Below, one piece after another: positions 52,475-60,754 of a stretch of DNA of 64,000 nt. Each line of letters starts with the position of its first letter. Within the stretch, counting starts at the first letter, position 1. The position numbers were made by a program, and so were the translations under genes. The DNA is taken from NCBI RefSeq assembly GCF_027497235.1, contig NZ_CP114902.1, positions 1,315,501-1,379,500 of the forward strand, in the 5' to 3' direction. The DNA comes from Micromonospora sp. WMMD1128 (GTDB lineage Bacteria > Actinomycetota > Actinomycetes > Mycobacteriales > Micromonosporaceae). A model generated the notes under the pieces. The model saw nothing but the letters and a program-made list of their open reading frames with translations. It made no database searches and had not been told where the DNA came from.

Positions 52475-52834
52475 AGAGCTGCGACGGAGCCGAGTAGCGG
52501 ACCGACCCCGCCAGCCCAGAGAGCCGCCGATGCTGGAAAGGCGGTCTGGCGCCGGCCCGCGAAGACCCTCCCGAGCTGCGGGAAGAACAGCGCGTGTGGG
52601 TAAGGCGGGGCCCCTTCTTAACGCCTTTGGTAGAGGCGGGGCCCCCTATTAACACCCGCGCCCAGTAGAGCCCGCCCGGCTGGCCCCGGTGAAAAGGCGA
52701 CGAACGAGGCTCCCGCTCCGGCGGGGGCGAAGGTGTGGTGGCACCGCGAGGACCCGCTCGCCCACACCTCCCGGGGCTGAGGCGATGCTTCGCCGCCCGA
52801 GGGCGGCGAAGGCGTTGCGATTGACCAAGGAGGT
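52475..52834 (+). promoter_or_regulatory. Translational T-box riboswitch with apparent Asn (AAC) specifier
   Basis: Leader of the AspRS/AsnRS-type gene. Stem I hallmarks occur in order: GAGTAG S-turn at 52491, AGAGAGCCGCC at 52518 with the distal loop ATGCTGGAAAGG, and GGGAAGAACAGC near 52580 holding AAC followed by A at the specifier position. The antisequestrator is perfect: helix AGGTGTGG (52731-52738)/CCACACCT (52762-52769), 7-base bulge TGGCACC (52739-52745) to bind the tRNA NCCA end, helix GCGAG/CTCGC. ACCTCC (52766-52771) is complementary to the Shine-Dalgarno GGAGGT (52829-52834). So uncharged tRNA should free the ribosome site. A 10-bp hairpin lies at 52788-52811. TAGCGT at 52462 may be the -10. 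The base of stem I was not resolved. Confidence 0.85.
52600..52653 (+). repeat. 54-bp GGGGCCCC repeat, copy 7, inside the T-box leader
   Basis: Loop GCCTTTGGTAGA between two GGGGCCCC cores, arms partly degenerate (CCTATTAAC end). It starts right after stem I and ends 78 bases before the antisequestrator, where stem II/III would lie. It is the only copy in a 5' leader. Confidence 0.86.
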
Positions 52835-52841
52835 AACCACC

Positions 52842-54128
52842 ATGCAACGCATCCTGTCCTCCCAGCTCCCCGCCCACGTCGGCGCGACCGTCCAACTCGC
52901 CGGCTGGGTCCACCGCCGCCGGCTGCTCAAGGCGGTGGCGTTCCTGATCGTCCGGGACGCCGCCGGGCTCGCCCAGGTGGTGGTCGCCGCGCCCGACGTG
53001 CGCGTGCAGGTCGAGGCGCTCACCGAGGAGACCGTCGTCGAGGTGGTCGGCACGGTGGTCGCGAACCCCACCGCGCCCGCCGGGGTCGAGGTCGTCGAGC
53101 CGACGGTACGACCGCTCGGCCCGCCCGCCGTACCGCCGCCGTTCGACCTGTACCGGCCGGTGCTCACCGCGAGCCTGCCCACCCAGCTCGACCACGCGCC
53201 GACCGCGTTGCGCCACCCGACCCGGTCCGCCGCGCTGCGGATCTCGGCGGCGGCCGTGGCCGGGTTCCGCGCCACGCTCGACCGGCAGCGCTTCGTCGAG
53301 GTGCACACGCCGAAGGTGGTCGGCTCGTCCACCGAGAGCGGCGCGAACGTCTTCGCGCTGGACTGGTTCGGCCGCCCCGCCTTCCTGGCCCAGTCGCCGC
53401 AGTTCTACAAGCAGCTCATGGTGGGGGTCTTCGAGCGGGTGTACGAGGTGGGGCCGGTGTTCCGCGCCGAGCCGCACGACACGGTCCGGCACCTGGCCCA
53501 GTACACCTCGCTCGACGTCGAACTGGGCTTCGTGACCGACCACCGGGACGTGATGGCGGTGCTGCGGGACACCCTCGCCGGGATGCTCGCGAGCGTCGTG
53601 GACCGGGCCGGCGGCGCGCTCGACACGCTCGGCGTGACCGTGCCGGAGGTGCCGGCCGAGATCCCGGCGGTGCACTTCATCGACGCGCTGACGATCGCCG
53701 GGGCGCCGGCCGACGAACCCGACCTGGCGCCGGCGCACGAGCGGGCGTTGGGGGAGTGGGCCCGAGCCGAGCACGGCAGCGACTTCCTGTTCGTCACCGG
53801 GTACCCGATGGCGAAACGGCCCTTCTACACCCACCCGGACCCGGCCCGCCCGGCGTACTCCAACGGCTTTGACCTGCTGTTCCGGGGGATGGAGCTGGTC
53901 ACCGGCGGGCAGCGGCTGCACCGGTACGCCGACTACCTGGCCGCCCTGGCGGCGCGGGGTGAGGCGGTGGAGCCGTACGCCGGGTATGTGGATGCGTTCC
54001 GGCACGGGATGCCGCCGCACGGCGGGTTTGCGATCGGCCTGGAGCGGTTCGTGGCCCGGTTGACCGGCGCGGCGAACGTCCGGGAGGTGACCGCGTTCCC
54101 GCGCGACCTGCACCGCCTCACCCCTTGA
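52842..54128 (+). CDS. Class IIb aspartyl/asparaginyl-tRNA synthetase, archaeal-type (AspRS2-like)
   Basis: 428 residues from ATG 52842, 8 bases after AAGGAGGT. An N-terminal OB-fold anticodon domain (about 1-100, VQLAGWVHRRRLLKAVAFLI) precedes the class II catalytic domain with motif 2 VGPVFRAEPHDTVRHLAQY and motif 3 GFAIGLERFVARL. The short, insertion-free form matches archaeal or non-discriminating AspRS and AsnRS rather than the long bacterial AspS. The T-box specifier AAC upstream implies that it charges tRNA-Asn: either directly with Asn, or with Asp for amidation by GatCAB. Its location between lipA and an LPMO gene suggests acquisition outside the conserved block. Confidence 0.85.
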   Translation: MQRILSSQLPAHVGATVQLAGWVHRRRLLKAVAFLIVRDAAGLAQVVVAAPDVRVQVEALTEETVVEVVGTVVANPTAPAGVEVVEPTVRPLGPPAVPPPFDLYRPVLTASLPTQLDHAPTALRHPTRSAALRISAAAVAGFRATLDRQRFVEVHTPKVVGSSTESGANVFALDWFGRPAFLAQSPQFYKQLMVGVFERVYEVGPVFRAEPHDTVRHLAQYTSLDVELGFVTDHRDVMAVLRDTLAGMLASVVDRAGGALDTLGVTVPEVPAEIPAVHFIDALTIAGAPADEPDLAPAHERALGEWARAEHGSDFLFVTGYPMAKRPFYTHPDPARPAYSNGFDLLFRGMELVTGGQRLHRYADYLAALAARGEAVEPYAGYVDAFRHGMPPHGGFAIGLERFVARLTGAANVREVTAFPRDLHRLTP

Positions 54129-54133
54129 AGCGG

Positions 54134-54165
54134 TCCGGCCCGGGACACGCGTGTCCCGGGCCGGA
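54134..54165. terminator. Perfect 32-bp palindrome after the synthetase gene
   Basis: Two 16-base arms (54134-54149, 54150-54165) pair exactly with no unpaired spacer, giving a hairpin of about 14 bp. It lies between convergent synthetase and LPMO genes and probably ends both transcripts. Confidence 0.75.
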
Positions 54166-54179
54166 GTCGCGCGGTCGGA

Positions 54180-54839
54180 TCAGGTGAAGTTCACGTCACT
54201 GCACCACATGTACGCCTGGTCGAGGTGGGATGCCTGCCAGATGACGAAGAGGATGTGGTGTCCGGTGTAGCCGGAGGTGGAGACGTTGAAGCTGATGTTC
54301 TGCGACGGCGCGTACCGACCGGTCTGCGTGATGTAGTCGAGGTTGCCCCAGCCCAGCGTCTGGGTGGTCGGGTTGAACCCCTGCTTGCTCACGTAGACCT
54401 TGAAGTAGTCGGCGCCGTGGCTGGCCTGGTCGTACAGCTGCACGGTGAAGTTGCGGCCGATGTTGCTGGTCTTCCACGCCCCGGGCCGGTTCAGGCTGTC
54501 GTTGCGGGACAGGGCGTTGCTGCACAGTTGGCCGTCGGGGGTGCGGGCCTGGAACTGCCCGCCGAGGCCATCGCGTAGGGCGCTCATCCAGTTCCACATG
54601 GTGTCGGCGTTGGCCTGGAACGCCTGCCAACACATCGGGTCCTGCTGCTGCATGGCCGGGTCGGTGTGGTGACTGCCCCAGGTCTGCCAGCACTTGTAGG
54701 CGCGGGTGGCCGGGCTGACGATCGTGCCGTGGGCCTGGGCCGCGCCGGGCACGGCGAGGATGCCGGCCAGCAGGGCGAGCGCCACGATCAGCGCGCGGAC
54801 GGTTGATCGCGGTCGTCCGGATTGGTGGTGGGAACGCAC
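54180..54839 (-). CDS. Secreted AA10 lytic polysaccharide monooxygenase (chitin/cellulose-active)
   Basis: 219 residues from GTG 54839, after AAGGAGGACG. A signal peptide (about 1-36) ends in AQA, leaving mature N-terminal His (H37, HGTIVSPATRAYKCW), one arm of the copper histidine brace. The second His is in QASHGADYFKVYVSKQGFNP, and the axial aromatic is near the C-terminus (CSDVNF). Single-domain, no carbohydrate-binding module. It oxidises glycosidic bonds of chitin or cellulose. The AT-rich region upstream (54895-54960) is the likely promoter of this gene; the gene splits lipB from the synthetase. Confidence 0.92.
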   Translation of the reverse strand: MRSHHQSGRPRSTVRALIVALALLAGILAVPGAAQAHGTIVSPATRAYKCWQTWGSHHTDPAMQQQDPMCWQAFQANADTMWNWMSALRDGLGGQFQARTPDGQLCSNALSRNDSLNRPGAWKTSNIGRNFTVQLYDQASHGADYFKVYVSKQGFNPTTQTLGWGNLDYITQTGRYAPSQNISFNVSTSGYTGHHILFVIWQASHLDQAYMWCSDVNFT

Positions 54840-54973
54840 GGTTACGTCCTCCTTCGGCGCATAGGATGGGAGTGGGAGCGCTTCCATACCCAGCGTCGCA
54901 TTTACGACACCAAATATCAATGATTGTCTATATCTTTGTCCGAACTGAGGTGGATTCGCGCAGGTCAGGCGGG

Positions 54974-55615
54974 TCAGATCCGGGTCAGGGTCGGCAGGTG
55001 CCGCTCGACGACCGGCAGCACGTCGGCGACGGTGACCGGCCGGCCCAACTCGGCGGTGAGCGAGGTGACCCCGGCGTCGCGGATGCCGCAGGGCACGATC
55101 CGGTCGAAGAAGCCCAGGTCGCAGTCGCAGTTGACAGAGAATCCGTGCAGCGTGACACCGCGGGCGACCCGGATGCCGATGGCGGCCACCTTGCGCGCCG
55201 GCCCCCGGTCGTCCTCCGGCACCCACACGCCGCTGCGTCCCTCGACCCGGCCGGCGGCCAGCCCGAACTCGGCGCAGACGTCGATCAGCAACTGCTCGGT
55301 GCGGCGCACGTACGCCACCACGTCGACCGGGTCGGGCAGGCGCACGATCGGGTAGCCGACGAGCTGCCCCGGACCGTGCCAGGTGATCTTGCCGCCGCGG
55401 TCCACGTCCACCACCGGGGTGCCGTCCACCGGCCGGTCCCACGGCTCGGTCCGCTTGCCGGCGGTGTAGACGCTCGGGTGCTCCAGCAGCAGCACCGTGT
55501 CGCCCCGCTCGCCGGCCACCACGGCCTCGTGCAGCCGCCGTTGCTCGTCCCAGGCGGCCTGGTAGTCGAGCCGGCCGGCACGGACGGTGGTCAACCCGGA
55601 AGTCGTCACGCTCAC
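54974..55615 (-). CDS. lipB: Octanoyltransferase (lipoyl(octanoyl) transferase)
   Basis: 213 residues. Moves octanoate from acyl carrier protein to lipoyl domains, making the LipA substrate. Conserved blocks are [15 protein letters not shown], the [17 protein letters not shown] loop, catalytic Lys in [20 protein letters not shown] and acyl-enzyme Cys in [14 protein letters not shown]. Length is normal. Downstream on the same strand comes the LPMO gene, 134 bases away; lipA follows only after the synthetase, so the usual lipB-lipA tandem is interrupted. Confidence 0.95.
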   Translation of the reverse strand: MSVTTSGLTTVRAGRLDYQAAWDEQRRLHEAVVAGERGDTVLLLEHPSVYTAGKRTEPWDRPVDGTPVVDVDRGGKITWHGPGQLVGYPIVRLPDPVDVVAYVRRTEQLLIDVCAEFGLAAGRVEGRSGVWVPEDDRGPARKVAAIGIRVARGVTLHGFSVNCDCDLGFFDRIVPCGIRDAGVTSLTAELGRPVTVADVLPVVERHLPTLTRI

Positions 55616-55740
55616 CCGGCAAGCGTAGTCCCGCCGCCCGGCCCACCGACCCGTGACACTCGTCGCGTCCCGCCACCGGCGCCGGTCACGCCGCCGGCAC
55701 CGCGGCAGCAGACCTCACGCCGTCGGCGCCGCGGAAGGCG

Positions 55741-57585
55741 TCACGCCGCCGGCACCCGCCACAGCCAGACGTCCTCGACCCGTTCCGGCGGGCCGAGCAG
55801 GGCGGTCGCGGTGCGGCGCAACGCCTCCTCGTCGACGTCGTACTTGGCGCCGTGCACCCGGTCGGCCAGCACCACCGCCCGTACCCCCCAGTAGCGCAGG
55901 TCGGCCCGGGACTCCGCGATGCTGCCCGCGGTGATGATCGGCACCAGCCCGGTGCTTCCGGCCTGGTCCATCAGGCTGTCGAAGGTGCGCGGCACCGGAC
56001 CGATCCGGCCCCGGCCGTCCGGCCCGCCCGGGCCGAGGAAGAAGCCGGCCGGGATGCGGAACTCGCCCTGCCGGTGGGCCAGCGCGTACGCCTGCCAGCG
56101 CTGCCCGTCCGGATAGACGTCGACGGTCAGCGGCAGCGGGGTGAGGACCCCGTCGGGCGGGACGTAGCGCTTCCAGGCCCCGCCGGTGATGAACTCGGGG
56201 ACCGGCTCGCGGACGCTCGTGAGCAGCGGGGTGGGCAGCAGCGGCAGCAGTGCGACGGCGAAGCCGACCACCCAGGCCGCGCCGGCCACCCGCCGCCGGG
56301 CCGGCCGGGCGCGCTCGTCCGGACGGGGCGTCGGGGCGCGCAGCGCGTCGATCGTGTACGCCAGCAGCAGGCCGATCACCGGCGCGACGACCAGGGCCAG
56401 TCGGGACGGCAACGCCGCGTTGACCACCGGCAGGTTGTCCAGCACCCCGAACGGCAGCAACTGGTCGGTGCGCCGGCCGTTCCACTTGACCGTCGGCCCC
56501 CAGGACAGCACCGCGAAGACCACCGCCGTCACGCCGAGCGCGAGCAGGGTGGCCCGGAACGCCCGGTCCGCGCGCCGCCACAACAGGACGAAGCAGGCGA
56601 GCGCGAGCAGCAGCAGCGGCACCCCGAAGAACGAGTTCTCCTCGGTCGGGTTGGGCGCCAGCGAGGTGCCGAACCCGGCCCAGCCGGCGAGCGACCGGCG
56701 CGGGTACGACAGGTACGCGGCGACGTCCTCGGAGTGGATCAGCGGGTCGAAGCCGGTGCCGTGGAACCGTTGCGGCCCGGCGAAGTGCAACCAGAGGGGG
56801 TACGCGAGCAGCACGCCGGCCACGAGCGCGGTCACCCCGAGCCCGGCCAGCATCCGGGGCAGCACGGCCCGCGCCTCCGCCCACCGGGCCGGGTGCGCCG
56901 CCCGGACCAGCAGGAACAGGGCGAGCGCCAGGGCGGTGAAGAACAGCCCCTCGGCGGCGATCGAGAAGGCGACCGCCACCAGGAGGCCGAGCACGATCCC
57001 GCCGGTGACCGCGCGGCCGGGCCGGCGCAGCCGGAACACGCCCCAGATGAGCAGCGGCACCAGCCAGCCGGCGGTCCAGTTCAGGTGCGCGTTGGCGTGC
57101 GACACCATGGCCGGGCAGTAGCCGATGAACAACGCGCCCACGCCGGCGGCCAGCCGGCTGCCGACCAGGTGCCGGCTGAGCAGCCAGTACCAGGCCACCG
57201 CCGTGGCGGCCAGGTTGAGCGTGAGGATGACCAGGAACGTCACGGGCGGTCCGACCAGGTACGTCAGCGGCGCGAAGACCGCCGCGTACACGGTGATCGA
57301 GGTGTTGACCGCGAGGTTCACCCCGTCCGGGACGTTGATCAGGTGGGTGAAGAACGGATTCTCGCCGTGGGTGAGCGCGTGCCCGCCGAACGCGAGCAGC
57401 CACTCGAACAGCGCCTGGTCGCTGGAGTTGACCGTGATCGTGCGGGTGTTCGGGTCCCGCCACATCCCGCTCGTCACCCAGAGCGCCAGCGCCAGCGCCG
57501 CGAGCGTCACCAGCAGGTCGGCGCGCCGGTCGCGGGCGGTGCGGGCGGGCGGCGGGGCGGTGACCGGGGACGGGGAGGACGGCAC
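55741..57585 (-). CDS. Polytopic membrane protein, GT-C-like, unknown function
   Basis: 614 residues from GTG 57585 (starts at 57687 are also open). About 11 hydrophobic helices, then a soluble C-terminal domain of about 150 residues. NSSDQALFEWLLAFGGHALT in the first outer loop and the following ENPFFTHLINVPDGVNLAVN resemble actinobacterial GT-C-fold glycosyltransferase or YfhO-like proteins. The C-terminal domain contains LRYWGVRAVVLAD, seen in membrane proteins that present an outside beta-rich module. No enzymatic assignment is secure. It lies upstream of lipB on the same strand, 125 bases away. Confidence 0.65.
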   Translation of the reverse strand: MPSSPSPVTAPPPARTARDRRADLLVTLAALALALWVTSGMWRDPNTRTITVNSSDQALFEWLLAFGGHALTHGENPFFTHLINVPDGVNLAVNTSITVYAAVFAPLTYLVGPPVTFLVILTLNLAATAVAWYWLLSRHLVGSRLAAGVGALFIGYCPAMVSHANAHLNWTAGWLVPLLIWGVFRLRRPGRAVTGGIVLGLLVAVAFSIAAEGLFFTALALALFLLVRAAHPARWAEARAVLPRMLAGLGVTALVAGVLLAYPLWLHFAGPQRFHGTGFDPLIHSEDVAAYLSYPRRSLAGWAGFGTSLAPNPTEENSFFGVPLLLLALACFVLLWRRADRAFRATLLALGVTAVVFAVLSWGPTVKWNGRRTDQLLPFGVLDNLPVVNAALPSRLALVVAPVIGLLLAYTIDALRAPTPRPDERARPARRRVAGAAWVVGFAVALLPLLPTPLLTSVREPVPEFITGGAWKRYVPPDGVLTPLPLTVDVYPDGQRWQAYALAHRQGEFRIPAGFFLGPGGPDGRGRIGPVPRTFDSLMDQAGSTGLVPIITAGSIAESRADLRYWGVRAVVLADRVHGAKYDVDEEALRRTATALLGPPERVEDVWLWRVPAA

Positions 57586-57730
57586 GCAGCGGACGTTACC
57601 AACCGGACCCGGGCACACCGCCCGGACGGTGAATGTGTGACCGACAGCCATTCCGGTGGATGAAACGCGGACGTAACGTCGCGGCAACTCGGAGAGTGAC
57701 TCAGTTCACATTCCATGATCGGGAGGTCCC

Positions 57731-58972
57731 GTGTCCCGCTCCTCATCCCTCATCGCCCGCCTCGCCGGGGCGGCGGCCGGGGTCGTCCTCGCCGCCGCCG
57801 GCGTCCTGGTCGCCGCGCTGCCCGCGCAGGCCGCCTCGCTGACCCAGGTCGGCGGATTCGGCTCCAACCCCGGCAACCTGACCATGTACGCCTACCGTCC
57901 GGACGGCCTGCCCGGCAACGCGCCCGCCGTGGTCCTGCTGCACGGCTGCACCCAGAACGCCGCCACCTACTTCGCCAACTCCGGCTGGCAGAAGTACGCC
58001 GACCAGTGGAAGTTCGCGCTGATCGTGGCGCAGCAACCATCAGGCAACAACGCCAACTCCTGCTTCAACTTCTTCGAGACCGGGGACACCGCCCGCGGCC
58101 AGGGCGAGGCGCTGTCGATCAAGCAGATGGTCGACTACGCGAAGTCGAACTACGGCACCGACGCCGGCCGGGTCTACGTCAGCGGCCTCTCCGCCGGGGG
58201 CGCGATGAGCGCCGTCATGCTCGCCACCTACCCCGACGTGTTCGCCGCCGGCTCGATCATCGCCGGCATCCCGTACCGCTGCGCCACCAGCATGGTCAAC
58301 GCGTTCAGCTGCATGAACCCGGGCGTGGACAAGACCCCCGCCCAGTGGGGGGACCTGGTCCGCGGTGCGTACGCCGGATATTCCGGAGCGCGCCCCCGGG
58401 TGGCCATCTGGCACGGCACCAGCGACTACACGGTGGCGACGGCGAACGCGACCGAGTCACGGGACCAGTGGACGAACGTGCTCGGCGTGTCGGCGACCCC
58501 GACCAGCACATCCTCGCTGCCGGGCGGCACCAGCCTGGAGGTCTACGGCAACGACCGGGTCCGCCTCTACCGGGTCGCCGGCATGGGCCACGGCACCCCG
58601 GTCGACCCGGGCTCGGCCGCCGACCAGTGCGGCACCGCCGGGGCGTACTTCCTGGACACCATCTGCTCGACGTACCGGGACGCGATCTTCTTCGGTCTCG
58701 GAGGCGGCGGCGTCACGCCGAGCCCGACCCCGACGGCGACCGCGACCGCGACCGCCTCACCCACCCCGACCGCGTCGCCCAGCACGTCCCCGACCACCGC
58801 GCCGGTCTGCGTCACCGCCAGCAACTACGCGCACGTCGCGGCCGGTCGGGCCTACCAGTCCGGCGGGTACGCCTACGCGCTTGGGAGCGGCCAGCGGATG
58901 GGCCTCTACAACGTCTTCTACACCACCACGCTGAAGCAGACCGCCCCCAGCTACTGGGTCATCAACTGCTGA
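57731..58972 (+). CDS. Secreted PHB depolymerase/feruloyl esterase-like (LpqC family)
   Basis: 413 residues. Signal peptide about 1-34 (cleaved after AQA). An alpha/beta-hydrolase catalytic domain follows with oxyanion HGCTQNAATY, nucleophile elbow GLSAGGAM, Asp in IWHGTSDYTV and His in GMGHGTPVDPG. A Thr/Pro/Ser/Ala linker (about 327-358) leads to a C-terminal module of about 55 residues with SNYAHVAAGRAYQSGGYAYA, the PHB depolymerase-associated substrate-binding type, ending in a Cys likely in a disulfide. Enzymes of this class act on short-chain polyesters or esterified plant polymers outside the cell. Confidence 0.85.
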   Translation: MSRSSSLIARLAGAAAGVVLAAAGVLVAALPAQAASLTQVGGFGSNPGNLTMYAYRPDGLPGNAPAVVLLHGCTQNAATYFANSGWQKYADQWKFALIVAQQPSGNNANSCFNFFETGDTARGQGEALSIKQMVDYAKSNYGTDAGRVYVSGLSAGGAMSAVMLATYPDVFAAGSIIAGIPYRCATSMVNAFSCMNPGVDKTPAQWGDLVRGAYAGYSGARPRVAIWHGTSDYTVATANATESRDQWTNVLGVSATPTSTSSLPGGTSLEVYGNDRVRLYRVAGMGHGTPVDPGSAADQCGTAGAYFLDTICSTYRDAIFFGLGGGGVTPSPTPTATATATASPTPTASPSTSPTTAPVCVTASNYAHVAAGRAYQSGGYAYALGSGQRMGLYNVFYTTTLKQTAPSYWVINC

Positions 58973-58980
58973 CGCCATGC

Positions 58981-59032
58981 AAGGAGGGGCCCCCGCTTAA
59001 CGCATTCTGCATAGGCGGGGGCCCCGCTTAAC
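58981..59032 (+). repeat. 54-bp GGGGCCCC repeat, copy 8
   Basis: Identical over 52 bases to copy 2 at 11028, 48 kb away. It lies between convergent esterase and epimerase genes, 8 bases after the esterase stop. Confidence 0.88.
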
Positions 59033-59042
59033 GCCCACCGGC

Positions 59043-59942
59043 TCAGCCGGCGAGGGCGACGCGCAGCGCGCCCGGCAGGTCCGGGTGCGTCCAGGTGAAA
59101 CCGGCCTTGCCGAGCACCCCGGGCAGCACCCGGGTGCTGGTGAGCGCCTCGTGCGCGAACCCGCCGAGCGCCACCTTCAACGCCAACGCCGGAATCGGCA
59201 TGATCGCCGGCCGGTGCAGCAGGCGGGCCAGTTCGCGGGTGAACTCGGCGTTCGTGACAGGCGCCGGCCCGACCACGTTGACCGGACCGGCCACGTCGTC
59301 GCGGGCCAGCAGGAACGCCAGCGCGTCCAGCCAGTCCGGCATCGAGATCCACGGCAGCCACTGCCGGCCATTGCCCAGCTTGCCGCCGACACCCAGCCGG
59401 AACGGCAGCAGTTGCGGCTTGAGCAGGCCGCCGTCGCGGTGCAGCGGCAGCCCGGTGCGCAGCCGCACCACACGTACCCCGGCGTCCTCGGCCGGTCGGG
59501 TCGCGGCCTCCCAGACCCGGCAGACGTCGGCCAGGAACCCCTCACCCGCCGGCGCGTCCTCCTCCACGACGCGGTCACCGGTGTTGCCGTACCAGCCGAC
59601 CGCGGACGAGTTGAGCAGTGCCGCCGGCCGATCCACGGCCGGCAGGCCGGCGACCGTGATGGCGAGGGTGGTGGTGCTGTCCACCCGGCTGGTCCGGATC
59701 AGCTTCCGGTAGTCGTCGTTCCAACGCTTGTCGCCCACCCCCGCGCCGGCCAGGTTCACCACCGCGTCCGCGTCCGCGACCACCTGCGGGTCGAGCTGCG
59801 CGGCGGACGGATTCCACCGCCGTTCGTCCGGGGTGCGCGGCGCGCGGCGGACCAGACGGGTGACCTGATGGCCGTCCGCGGTGAGCCGGTCGACCAGTCG
59901 GGTGCCGAGGAAACCGGACGCGCCGGCCATGAGGATCCGCAT
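59043..59942 (-). CDS. TIGR01777 family NAD(P)-dependent epimerase
   Basis: 299 residues from ATG 59942. The extended SDR fold opens with MRILMAGASGFLGTRLVDRL; the nucleotide-binding GASGFLG and the catalytic region SSAVGWYGNTGDRVV are clear. The C-terminal DUF1731-like segment (GGFAHEALTSTRVLPGVLGK) defines the TIGR01777 subgroup, whose M. tuberculosis member (Rv2216) also sits beside lipB. Substrate is unknown. Confidence 0.9.
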   Translation of the reverse strand: MRILMAGASGFLGTRLVDRLTADGHQVTRLVRRAPRTPDERRWNPSAAQLDPQVVADADAVVNLAGAGVGDKRWNDDYRKLIRTSRVDSTTTLAITVAGLPAVDRPAALLNSSAVGWYGNTGDRVVEEDAPAGEGFLADVCRVWEAATRPAEDAGVRVVRLRTGLPLHRDGGLLKPQLLPFRLGVGGKLGNGRQWLPWISMPDWLDALAFLLARDDVAGPVNVVGPAPVTNAEFTRELARLLHRPAIMPIPALALKVALGGFAHEALTSTRVLPGVLGKAGFTWTHPDLPGALRVALAG

Positions 59943-60035
59943 GCTCACATCTTCGGGTACGCGGCGCGATCCGGATGCGTGGAGCGAAATCACTCACTCG
60001 TCACGCACGCACGGCTCTCTCCCGCCGGCGGGAGA

Positions 60036-60458
60036 TCAGTCGATCGGTCTGGCGACCGTGCGAACGGTGATCAGATCGTCGAGCCCGACGAAGTCGGCCG
60101 GGTTGGTGGTGTAAAGGGGTAGGGCAGTGGTGTGCGCGACGGAGGCAATCATGAGGTCAGCGACCCGGCGTCGGGTGCCCCGTCCGGCAGCCCGCACGGC
60201 GGCGGAGACCAGGCCGAAGGCTCGTGCCGCCTCCGCGTCGAACGGAAGCGGCTCGAACGTCGACTCCACGTGCTGCAACACGCTCATGCGACGGGCCCGT
60301 TCGCGGGGATCGTCAGTGTGATGCGGGCCGGCTGAGAGTTCCGCCAAGGTGACTGCCGTGATCACCATTTCGTCGGGTAGCTCCGCCGCGCCCAACCTGC
60401 TCAGATGGATGACGATGTTCGTGTCGATCAAGCCGCGCTGGACACTGTCACCAGTCAC
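60036..60458 (-). CDS. VapC-like PIN domain ribonuclease toxin
   Basis: 140 residues from GTG 60458. PIN domain acidic residues are present: D in LIDTNIVIHL, E in TLAELSAG, D in RVADLMIAS and D in NPADFVGLDDL. VapC toxins cut tRNA or rRNA to arrest growth. The gene overlaps the antitoxin gene by 11 bases, as in bicistronic type II systems. A GTG start within the antitoxin end would keep toxin yield below antitoxin. Confidence 0.92.
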   Translation of the reverse strand: MTGDSVQRGLIDTNIVIHLSRLGAAELPDEMVITAVTLAELSAGPHHTDDPRERARRMSVLQHVESTFEPLPFDAEAARAFGLVSAAVRAAGRGTRRRVADLMIASVAHTTALPLYTTNPADFVGLDDLITVRTVARPID

Positions 60459-60717
60459 GATTCAACAGATCCTGGTCGAACGTGGCATCGAGATCAGCGC
60501 GGAGACGAGCCTCGTCAAGCCGGGGGGCGCTGGCGAAGGCCGCAAGCACCTCGGCGCGAGGCACGAAGGTGCGCCGTCGGATCGGGATCAGCCGCCCGAT
60601 CGGCGTTCCGTTGCGGGTGATCGTGAAGGACTCGCCGCGCTCAACTCCGCGCATGATGGCGCCGGAGTCGTTTCGCAGCTCGCGTTGGGTGATCTCCCGA
60701 TGGGCATGCTCAGGCAT
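60448..60717 (-). CDS. Phd/YefM-family antitoxin
   Basis: 89 residues from ATG 60717; a longer frame to 60822 reads into the divergent gene. The N-terminal DNA-binding fold HREITQRELRNDSGAIMRGV and strand ESFTITRNGTPIGRLIPI are the Phd/YefM signature, and the C-terminal 35 residues are the flexible toxin-binding tail. It should neutralise the PIN toxin encoded next and repress the operon with it. Direct repeats GTGCTACG at 60737 and 60747 upstream are candidate operator sites. Confidence 0.9.
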   Translation of the reverse strand: MPEHAHREITQRELRNDSGAIMRGVERGESFTITRNGTPIGRLIPIRRRTFVPRAEVLAAFASAPRLDEARLRADLDATFDQDLLNRDW

Positions 60718-60736
60718 GTCGTCAGCGTAACGAAAA

Positions 60737-60754
60737 GTGCTACGGTGTGCTACG
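60737..60754. promoter_or_regulatory. Direct repeat GTGCTACG x2, toxin-antitoxin operator candidate
   Basis: Two exact 8-mers with a 10-base period, one helical turn, 19 bases before the antitoxin ATG on the opposite strand. The second ends on the GTG of the divergent gene, so binding could affect both directions. Confidence 0.5.
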
